DNA from: Synechococcus sp. UW140
GTDB taxonomy: Bacteria > Cyanobacteriota > Cyanobacteriia > PCC-6307 > Cyanobiaceae
Assembly (NCBI GenBank): GCA_945878795.1
Contig: CAMDWF010000196.1
Span: forward strand, 1-5,070
Direction: 5' to 3'
Length of the DNA stretch: 5,070 nt
Of the stretch, positions 1-4,759 are shown one piece after another. Both the position numbers and the translations under genes were made by a program. A model generated the notes under the pieces. The model searched no databases, was not told where the DNA came from, and worked only from the letters and a program-made list of their open reading frames with translations. Position 1 is the stretch's first letter; each line of letters starts with the position of its first letter.

Positions 1-525
1 AGCAGCACCGGTTCTGAATGCATCAGCGCCCAGGACCTGGCCGAGCGGCTCGAAAGCAAGCGCGTCACCGTGATCGACGTGCGCGAACCGCTGGAGTACG
101 CCTCCGGCCACATCGCCGGCAGTCTCAATGTGCCCCTGGCGCGCCTGCCCCAGGCCGACCTGCCCCAGGGCCCGTTGGTGCTCGTCTGCCAGAGCGGCAA
201 CCGCAGCGCCAAGGGGGTGCAGACCCTGCTGCGGCAGAGCCATCCCCACCCCGTCACCGATCTGCAGGGCGGGATTCCCAGTTGGCAGCAGGCCGGCCTG
301 CCGGTGCGCCGCCTGGCCAACGCCCCGCTACCCCTGATGCGCCAGGTGCAGATCGCCGCCGGTTCGTTGGTGCTGTTGGGTTTGACCCTCAGCCACTTCG
401 TGGCACCGGCCTGGATACTGCTCAGCTGGTTCGTCGGCGCCGGTCTGGTGTTTGCGGGTGTGAGCGGCTTCTGCGGCATGGCCCGGCTGCTGGCGCTGAT
501 GCCCTGGAACCGACTGAACCGCTGA
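1..525 (+). CDS. Rhodanese-like domain protein with C-terminal DUF2892-type membrane segment (5' end outside window)
   Basis: The reading frame is open from the first base, so the true start lies upstream; an in-frame GTG at 70 would cut off the start of the domain. Counting from the first codon, residues about 8-105 are a single rhodanese domain: VIDVREPLEYASGHIAG (24-40) is the conserved first half, and CQSGNRS (63-69) is the active-site loop with Cys63 as the sulfur-carrying residue. Residues about 116-132 and 136-155 are two hydrophobic helices, followed by GFCGMARLL, resembling the DUF2892 tail of YgaP-type inner-membrane rhodaneses. Proteins of this kind move sulfane sulfur between thiol acceptors at the inner face of the plasma membrane; the physiological acceptor cannot be told from sequence. 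The gene ends in tandem stops (TGA TAG, 523-528). It is followed by a 140-base gap, so it need not share a transcript with the next gene. Confidence 0.9.
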   Translation, partial: SSTGSECISAQDLAERLESKRVTVIDVREPLEYASGHIAGSLNVPLARLPQADLPQGPLVLVCQSGNRSAKGVQTLLRQSHPHPVTDLQGGIPSWQQAGLPVRRLANAPLPLMRQVQIAAGSLVLLGLTLSHFVAPAWILLSWFVGAGLVFAGVSGFCGMARLLALMPWNRLNR

Positions 526-665
526 TAGAACCCGCCAGGCGTGGCGCCCCTTCCCCATAACGAGCCGCCGTATCCCTTCACGGTCCTGAATCCCCCGGCA
601 GAAGGCTTCCCGCTTATGCCGTTCTGCCGCCGCTACGGGATACTCGGCTGGACACTTTGCTGCCC
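526..665. other. Intergenic gap with no recognised element
   Basis: This is the space between the rhodanese stop and the ATG of the dehydrogenase. The downstream frame is open back to a TAA at 558-560 but has no ATG or GTG before 666; a TTG at 657 is the only other common start. I see no convincing Shine-Dalgarno sequence, no strong hairpin followed by T residues, and no clear promoter. A short GGCG-TGG-CGCC inverted repeat near 539-549 is too small to call a terminator. Confidence 0.5.
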
Positions 666-2018
666 ATGGAACCACTCGCCGCCACTACCGAGCCAGCGGC
701 AGCACCGCTGACGATCGCCTTCTTCGGCCTGGGGGCGGTGGGCTCCTCGATGCTGATCTGCCTTTCGGAGCTGGCCGATCGCGATGACGTGCCGTTGCGC
801 TTTGTCGTGGTGGTGCTCAATGACGAGCTAGCCCGCGATGCCCTGTTCCACGCCGAACAGCTGTTCGAGCGGATCGACTTCATCGCCCTGCCCGACTTCG
901 CCCCTCTGTTTGACGGCAGCGCCCCGGAATTGCAGCGGCTAGCCGGCGCCCAGTTGCTGGTCAATGCCGCCATGCCCGGCTTCAACACGCCCCTGCTTGA
1001 GCTGGGCCTCAAGCTCAACGCCCATGTGGTGGATCTGGCCTCGGACATGTACGACGCCGAGACCGAGCGCAGCCTCACCTTCTCCCAGTACACCTTTCAT
1101 GAGGCTTACCGCGAGCAGGGCCGCAGCGCCCTGATCAACCTCGGCGTATCCCCCGGTGTGACGAACTTCCTGATCGGCCTGCGCCTGCATCAGCTGCGTG
1201 GTTCCCGCCGCCGCGACCTGAAAATCGAGAGCGTCGATCTCTATCTATTGGAAGACATCGACGCTGATGAGATCGTCTTTTCATGGTCGCCGCTGGTGGC
1301 TCTCCAGGAGTTGGCGGAGCGACCCCGGCTGCTTCGCGATGGGCGCATCCAGGTGCTCGACCCCTTCAGCGCCGCCCGCGACCACCATTTTCCTGGCGAG
1401 GTCGAGCCCACCCGCCAGTACCCCCTCTACCAGGAGGAGCTGCTGTCGCTGCATCGCTCCTTCCCCGAGATCGAATCGATCGGCGTTTACACCGGTGGCT
1501 CCGAAGTGGAGTTGGTGAAGGCCCTGTTCAAACTCAACCTGCTCTCCAAGCGCACCCTGCCGCAACAGCAGAGCGAGCTGACGGTGGAGGCGATGGTGCG
1601 GGCAATCCTGCCGGGCATGAATAAACCGCGCCGCATCGAGGAATATCTGCGCGATGGCGTGATCCGCCGCGCCCACTTCGCCGCCGCCGCTGAGATCCGC
1701 TACACGGAGAACGTGCGCAACGACCGTCAGGTGACGATCGAGACCGTCGGCCTCAGCTACCTGCGCTATCGGGGACTGCTGGGCAGCCCCTATGCCGGCG
1801 CCACCTACATCTCCTATCCCACCGCCGTGGGTGCGGCGATCCTGGCCTGGCATGCCCTGGAGTTCCTGCGAGAGGAGGGCGGTGACTTGGCGGGGGTTGT
1901 CACCGGGGAGGATCTGGCCCGGCTGTTGCCCCGTTCCCGTGCTGACGCCATTCGCCGCGATCTGGTGGCCTGGGATCTCGACCTGTTCGAGAGTGTGCGC
2001 GACGCCACGCCGGTGTGA
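666..2018 (+). CDS. Saccharopine dehydrogenase-like NAD(P)-dependent oxidoreductase
   Basis: This gene encodes 450 residues from ATG 666; an in-frame TTG at 657 would add three residues, and neither start has a good ribosome-binding site. The N-terminus holds a Rossmann fold: a beta strand leads into the glycine motif GLGAVG (21-26), with LVNAAMPGFN (98-107) forming the usual nucleotide-side loop. NLGVSPGVTN (158-167) is the block typical of saccharopine dehydrogenase and carboxynorspermidine synthase-type enzymes. A C-terminal substrate domain follows, with YTGGSEVELV (275-284) near its centre and a helical tail. The family carries out NAD(P)-linked oxidation or reductive condensation of amino acids or polyamines. 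Cyanobacteria normally make lysine through diaminopimelate, so lysine synthesis from saccharopine is unlikely and the substrate remains unknown. It is probably a soluble cytoplasmic enzyme. Base composition matches the rhodanese gene, suggesting a resident gene. Confidence is high for the family and low for the reaction. Confidence 0.85.
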   Translation: MEPLAATTEPAAAPLTIAFFGLGAVGSSMLICLSELADRDDVPLRFVVVVLNDELARDALFHAEQLFERIDFIALPDFAPLFDGSAPELQRLAGAQLLVNAAMPGFNTPLLELGLKLNAHVVDLASDMYDAETERSLTFSQYTFHEAYREQGRSALINLGVSPGVTNFLIGLRLHQLRGSRRRDLKIESVDLYLLEDIDADEIVFSWSPLVALQELAERPRLLRDGRIQVLDPFSAARDHHFPGEVEPTRQYPLYQEELLSLHRSFPEIESIGVYTGGSEVELVKALFKLNLLSKRTLPQQQSELTVEAMVRAILPGMNKPRRIEEYLRDGVIRRAHFAAAAEIRYTENVRNDRQVTIETVGLSYLRYRGLLGSPYAGATYISYPTAVGAAILAWHALEFLREEGGDLAGVVTGEDLARLLPRSRADAIRRDLVAWDLDLFESVRDATPV

Positions 2019-2034
2019 GGTCTCCGCTGGGCGG

Positions 2035-2240
2035 CGGATCGACTCAGCTTGCGGCCCAGCTTGATCTCGAACTCATCGCCGTGACGGATACGGCCCTGCT
2101 CTAAGGCGGGGCGGAGAAAGGGAGAGGGGTGTCGGCCACATCCATGGCCATGCTCCAGCAGCTGGGTCGGATGGGCGGCCCGCAACAGCTGGAGGGCTGA
2201 AATTATGCGCTCCGTGCATAGATCCAAAACTTGCGGTCGC
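2035..2240 (-). pseudogene. Remnant of a cyanobacterial AbrB-family (cyAbrB) transcription regulator
   Basis: Read on the minus strand, positions 2080 down to 2048 encode GDEFEIKLGRK, identical to the C-terminal block of cyAbrB proteins as I recall them. Upstream in the same frame, TERIISALQLLRAA (from 2215 down) resembles the family's ERLNFTAFYEALLEA segment, and GHGCGRHPS resembles the GHGRGGRxLS linker. About a dozen residues expected before GDEF (the IGKAYTxxL region) appear to be missing, the natural stop after the C-terminal block is absent, and no proper N-terminus or start is visible. The original protein would bind DNA through a SpoVT/AbrB-like domain and help control nitrogen and carbon genes in cyanobacteria. 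This copy lies tail-to-tail with the dehydrogenase gene and looks non-functional. The 11-residue block is directly visible; the rest of the alignment is from memory and less secure. Confidence 0.55.
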
Positions 2241-2244
2241 AAGT
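2229..2244. repeat. Perfect 7-bp inverted repeat with 2-bp spacer
   Basis: ACTTGCG at 2229-2235 is mirrored by CGCAAGT at 2238-2244. With only two bases between the arms it would act better as a dimer-binding site on DNA than as an RNA hairpin; as RNA it could form a 6-bp stem with a GGTC loop. It lies about 170 bases before the start of the defence genes, so an operator role is possible but unproven. It may also be a chance palindrome within the decayed AbrB remnant. Confidence 0.3.
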
Positions 2245-2400
2245 ACTTCTGATGTGGTGCCGCCTCGCTTCCGTAAGGTGCAGACTGGCCACAGCGTCCC
2301 CCCACCCCCATGTCAGTCCCGCCGCTGCAGGCGGACCACCCATTGCCCCCATGGCCTCGATGACCTCCGATCTGGTCCAGGCCCGGGATACACTCCAGCT

Positions 2401-2405
2401 GGAGG
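2401..2405 (+). promoter_or_regulatory. Strong Shine-Dalgarno that fixes the start at 2413
   Basis: GGAGG lies seven bases before ATG 2413 and is the best ribosome-binding site in the window. It supports 2413 as the start rather than upstream in-frame GTG or ATG codons. It sits in the right arm of a perfect 12-bp palindrome, CTCCAGCTGGAG (2393-2404), so a hairpin or bound protein could in principle hide it. Confidence 0.65.
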
Positions 2406-2412
2406 AAGGGCG

Positions 2413-2820
2413 ATGAGCGAGCGCTTCTTCAACGACCCGATCCTCAACTCCCCCTACGAGCGCCCCAGCCGGCATTGGGAGCTTGTGAAAGGCATCCCCA
2501 CGCAAGTGGAGTTGGCGGGGCGCCGGGAGTCGCAGCTGATCACGCCGATCCCCAAGCCCAGGAAGCGGGGCGGCAAGGACGAGCAGCGCGAGCTGGAGTT
2601 CGGGGCCCAGGGGCTGTCGGACAGCGACCAGCAGTACGAGGTAACCCAGCAGATCAACTCGATCCGGGCTCTGGTGGAGGAGTGGCGTCAGGCGCCCGAG
2701 AGCCAGTGGAAGGTGTCAGCGATCTGGTTCACGGAGGTGGCACCGGAGTGCGGCAATTGCTATACTGGCGGGAGTGAGATGAATGAATCCAATGATCGTC
2801 TCAATAGATTGATGCCATGA
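2413..2820 (+). CDS. Truncated N-terminal fragment of a BPTD_3080-like (type III Res-like) restriction endonuclease
   Basis: This frame encodes 135 residues and starts after a strong Shine-Dalgarno. Residues 5-50 (FFNDPILNSPYERPSRHWEL, then ITPIPKPRKR) and LSDSDQQYEVTQQINSIRALVEEWR (68-92) match, from memory, the N-terminus of the BPTD_3080-type restriction endonucleases, which are roughly 1000-residue proteins with a helicase core and a nuclease domain. Everything beyond about residue 100 is missing: no Walker A, DEAD-like box or nuclease motif is present. Homology seems to jump frame near 2748, because TGVRQLLYWRE followed by TGA (2742-2777) resembles the family's next segment. The last residues (about 118-135) are read from AT-richer DNA belonging to the following insert. 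It cannot be a working restriction enzyme by itself, and is best seen as a stump that may only serve to deliver ribosomes to the next gene, whose ATG overlaps its stop (ATGA, 2817-2820). Confidence 0.7.
   Translation: MSERFFNDPILNSPYERPSRHWELVKGIPTQVELAGRRESQLITPIPKPRKRGGKDEQRELEFGAQGLSDSDQQYEVTQQINSIRALVEEWRQAPESQWKVSAIWFTEVAPECGNCYTGGSEMNESNDRLNRLMP
2782..2788 (+). repeat. Left copy of a 7-bp direct repeat bracketing the HNH gene
   Basis: AATGAAT occurs here, just inside the left compositional boundary, and again at 3736-3742 at the right boundary. It could be the microhomology used when the HNH gene replaced the older sequence, or a short target-site duplication. A match this short near both edges could also arise by chance. 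Confidence 0.3.
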
Positions 2821-3737
2821 AATTGTATGTTGGCATTACTGATGCCGATTGGTTTCGATATCTGCAGGAGCGAAATGCCGAAGAGATGAATTTTTGGCGG
2901 CCTCGGGCAACAACCCAATTCAAAATTCTCGAAGCAAGCGAGCTATTTTTGTTCAAATCCAAATACCCAGAAAACAAAATCGTGGGAGGTGCATTCTTTG
3001 TCAGACACTCTACACTGCCGCTAGATCTTGCCTGGAAGGCATTTGGAGAAGCAAACGGAATGCCAAGCCTTACGTTGTTCCGCCAGAAGATAGGCAACCT
3101 GCGCCGCGATCAAGAGTTTAATTCCATAATTGGCTGCACGATACTCACCCAACCCTTTTATTTGGAAAAAGCCATGTATATCGATCCTCCCCACGACTGG
3201 CCATCCAATATCGTGACAGGGAAAAGTTTTGAGATTCTGCCTGGTAGTGAAGGATTGAGGCTGTTCGAGCAAGCTCAACCATTTTTCTCTCTGGTGGCCC
3301 AATCTGATCATGAGCACAGTGAGCCTGTTGGCGGCAGGTACGGCAAGAATCTCACCATCAGGCCAAGGCTGGGCCAAGGAGGTTTTCGTATCATGGTTTT
3401 AGATGAATACTCTCGTCGTTGTGCCATTACAGGCGAGAAGACGCTGCCAGTTCTCGAGGCTGCGCATATCCAGCCTTATTCTGAAAATGGGCCGCACAAG
3501 GTATCGAACGGGATTCTTATGCGATCTGATCTACATACGCTATTTGACAATGGCTATTTAACCCTTACCAAGGAGTTCCATGTTGAAGTGAGTAGGCGTA
3601 TCAGGGAAGAATTCTCAAACGGCCGTGAGTACTATGCGCTCCATGGAAAAAAGTTGGTATCAATCCCCGATCAAGTCGGCAACAGGCCTGATCCTTTGTT
3701 TCTGGAGTGGCACCAAAATAATTGTTATCGAGACTAA
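2817..3737 (+). CDS. HNH endonuclease with N-terminal PUA/ASCH-like domain, putative modification-dependent restriction enzyme
   Basis: This is an intact frame of 306 residues whose ATG overlaps the preceding stop. The C-terminal part is an HNH_2-type nuclease: CAITG (202-206), AAHIQPY (215-221) with the likely general base His217, then NGILMRSDLHTLFDNG (231-246) with Asn231 and the metal-binding His240. The N-terminal 90 residues, including NFWRP, ELFLFK, IVGGAFF and LAWKAFGEANG, resemble the leading domain of COG3440-type predicted restriction endonucleases. I read it as a PUA-superfamily (ASCH/EVE/SRA-like) base-reading domain, which would make the protein a type IV enzyme cutting modified foreign DNA in the cytoplasm; that specificity is inferred. 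Codon use is clearly AT-richer than on both sides (22 of 60 bases are G or C in 2941-3000), pointing to recent acquisition. It sits between two restriction-modification stumps. The nuclease call is strong; the substrate is unknown. Confidence 0.85.
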   Translation: MKLYVGITDADWFRYLQERNAEEMNFWRPRATTQFKILEASELFLFKSKYPENKIVGGAFFVRHSTLPLDLAWKAFGEANGMPSLTLFRQKIGNLRRDQEFNSIIGCTILTQPFYLEKAMYIDPPHDWPSNIVTGKSFEILPGSEGLRLFEQAQPFFSLVAQSDHEHSEPVGGRYGKNLTIRPRLGQGGFRIMVLDEYSRRCAITGEKTLPVLEAAHIQPYSENGPHKVSNGILMRSDLHTLFDNGYLTLTKEFHVEVSRRIREEFSNGREYYALHGKKLVSIPDQVGNRPDPLFLEWHQNNCYRD

Positions 3738-3742
3738 TGAAT
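3736..3742 (+). repeat. Right copy of the 7-bp direct repeat bracketing the HNH gene
   Basis: AATGAAT here overlaps the HNH stop codon and the ATG of the next frame, exactly where GC-rich sequence resumes. It pairs with the copy at 2782-2788. Because it also encodes the stop/start overlap, its sequence is partly constrained for other reasons. Confidence 0.3.
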
Positions 3743-4060
3743 ACCCCCTGCTTGGCCGTGTTCGATCCCTCCACCGGCGAGGTCCGCAGCGACGAGCCAG
3801 ACAACATCGCCTGCTGGTTCATCGATAGCGATTACAACGGTGAGAGCTTCTTCGTGCGCCAGGCCTACTTTCTCGGCCAGAACGACCCTTACAAGAGCCT
3901 CAAGACATCCCTGAAGGCCGAGATCGATCCAGAGGCCTGGGAATCGCTCAATAGCGACGTCTCCATTCCGTTCGCCAAGCCTTTAACGGGTCGTATCGCG
4001 GTGAAGGCGATCAACCATCTTAGCGATGAGGTGATGAAGGTCTATAAGGTGCAAACATGA
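3737..4060 (+). CDS. C-terminal remnant of a large restriction-modification subunit, probably type III Mod DNA methyltransferase
   Basis: This frame encodes 107 residues from ATG 3737, which overlaps the HNH stop as TAATG; an in-frame TTG at 3722 is a less likely start. The whole length matches, from memory, the extreme C-terminus of large restriction-modification proteins annotated as site-specific DNA methyltransferases: ACWFIDSDYNGESFFVRQAYF (25-45), DPYKSLKTSLKAEID (50-64), and the closing GRIAVKAINHLSDEVMKV (85-102). The catalytic parts expected of a Mod protein (SAM-binding FxGxG and the DPPY box) are absent, so it cannot methylate DNA alone. I could not exclude that it is instead the tail of the same Res protein whose N-terminus lies at 2413. 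High GC returns abruptly at its first codon. Its stop overlaps the next gene's start as ATGA. It may survive only as a stump, or as a small stand-alone C-terminal domain. Confidence 0.6.
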   Translation: MNTPCLAVFDPSTGEVRSDEPDNIACWFIDSDYNGESFFVRQAYFLGQNDPYKSLKTSLKAEIDPEAWESLNSDVSIPFAKPLTGRIAVKAINHLSDEVMKVYKVQT

Positions 4061-4398
4061 TCACCCCAACCACCGATCACCTGCTGGAGCAGGCGATGGC
4101 CACATCCATTCGCCAGCTCATCCCTGGAGCGGAGGTGCGCCTCTTTGGCTCCAGGGCCAGGGGAGATGCCAGACCCGATTCCGACATCGACTTGCTCATC
4201 ACGGCACCCGATGGCTGGCTCGCTGAGCAGGACAGATTCTCCCTGCTCAATCAGCTCTGGGGTGCCGTCGCACGGCCGGATGTCTCTGTTGATCTCGTGC
4301 TCCATTCCCGAAGTGAAGCGGCACGGCGTGCCAATCAGCCGGGTTCGGTGGTGCAGCAGGCCTTCACGGCAGGTGTTCTCCTCCATGCCCCCTCCTGA
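4057..4398 (+). CDS. MNT-type minimal nucleotidyltransferase, antitoxin of a HEPN/MNT pair
   Basis: This encodes 113 residues of the DNA polymerase beta-like minimal nucleotidyltransferase family (MntA type). The core motif GSRARGDARPDSDIDLLI spans 31-48: Gly31-Ser32 for nucleotide binding, and Asp43 and Asp45 as metal ligands, with a third acidic residue at Asp79 in SVDLVLH. All catalytic residues are therefore present. In studied pairs such as Shewanella MntA-HepT, this enzyme adds AMP from ATP to the HEPN toxin and blocks it. The start overlaps the previous stop (ATGA, 4057-4060), and the 3' end overlaps the HEPN gene by 14 bases, the tight arrangement usual for these modules. Activity on its neighbour is inferred from that arrangement. 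Base composition matches the GC-rich chromosome rather than the HNH insert. Confidence 0.85.
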   Translation: MITPTTDHLLEQAMATSIRQLIPGAEVRLFGSRARGDARPDSDIDLLITAPDGWLAEQDRFSLLNQLWGAVARPDVSVDLVLHSRSEAARRANQPGSVVQQAFTAGVLLHAPS

Positions 4399-4759
4399 AG
4401 CCCTGCGACTGCTGAGAGTCTCCAAGCGAGACCTGGCCATGGCTCGCCGGCTTGTGGATCCTGCTGTGGAGGAAGCCAGTTGGGGCTGGGCGATGCAGCA
4501 ATGCATCGAAAAGCTGCTCAAAGCTTGGTTGAGCACCCTCGGCCTGCCGTTGCCTCGCAGCCACGACATCGCCCGCCTCCTTCTCCTTCTTGAGTCGGCT
4601 GGAGTGGAGGTGAGTGAGCTGCTGCCATGGCGTGCCTTCACGGTCTATGCCGTTCAATTTCGTTACGACGATGAGCCTGACGTGCTTGGCCTCGATCGTG
4701 GGCTCTGGTGCGATCAGGCTGAGACCTTGATCAATCGGATTGAACAACTCAATCGCTGA
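4385..4759 (+). CDS. HEPN-domain protein, toxin partner of the MNT nucleotidyltransferase
   Basis: This encodes 124 residues from ATG 4385, inside the end of the MNT gene. The four-helix HEPN pattern is clear: LRVSKRDLAMARRL (10-23), WGWAMQQCIEKLLKAWLSTLG (33-53), PRSHDIARLL (57-66), and YAVQFRYDDEP (88-98), the last matching the YxxRYP-like segment of COG1895/COG2250-type HEPN proteins. The family includes RNA-cleaving toxins whose active site is RX4-6H. That motif is missing here: the only histidine is His60, with Arg58 just two residues before it. This subgroup often lacks the motif, so the protein may be a non-nuclease HEPN partner, or may use other residues. The Tyr of the RX4HXY motif, the AMP acceptor in Shewanella HepT, is likewise absent as such. 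An in-frame extension upstream through the MNT gene exists but has no homology and is rejected. Confidence 0.8.
   Translation: MPPPEALRLLRVSKRDLAMARRLVDPAVEEASWGWAMQQCIEKLLKAWLSTLGLPLPRSHDIARLLLLLESAGVEVSELLPWRAFTVYAVQFRYDDEPDVLGLDRGLWCDQAETLINRIEQLNR

Larger units (their letters stand above)
2019..2412. other. Gene-free 394-base stretch between the housekeeping and defence segments
   Basis: No intact gene is supported on either strand. The left half carries a decayed minus-strand cyAbrB-like frame (listed separately). The right half (about 2220-2412) holds a perfect inverted repeat at 2229-2244, a C-rich tract near 2298-2310, a small bulged hairpin at about 2316-2336, and the palindrome plus Shine-Dalgarno just before 2413. 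The promoter for the downstream defence genes would be expected here, but I could not identify convincing -35 and -10 boxes. Confidence 0.55.

Noticed and set aside
1281..1853. Long minus-strand open frame opposite the dehydrogenase gene
   Set aside because: It is a shadow caused by GC-rich codon bias on the plus strand; the product has no recognisable domain, and the plus-strand protein is clearly real.
2205..2252. Fifteen-codon frame (MRSVHRSKTCGRKYF) preceded by GGAGG at 2191-2195
   Set aside because: It has a plausible ribosome site, but it is very short, lies partly antisense to the cyAbrB remnant, and resembles no known leader peptide.
2316..2336. Hairpin GTCCCGCC / GGCGGAC as a possible terminator
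   Set aside because: The stem has a bulge and no T tract follows, and no transcript end is expected here on independent grounds.
2254..2412. Longer start for the Res-like fragment
   Set aside because: The extension is proline- and arginine-rich with no family similarity, while ATG 2413 has a strong Shine-Dalgarno and begins at the expected family N-terminus.
4145..4384. Upstream in-frame extension of the HEPN gene through the MNT gene
   Set aside because: The added residues are low-complexity out-of-frame translation of the MNT gene; HEPN homology begins after ATG 4385.
4042..4747. Minus-strand open frames opposite the MNT and HEPN genes
   Set aside because: They overlap well-supported plus-strand genes throughout and show no domain or ribosome site.
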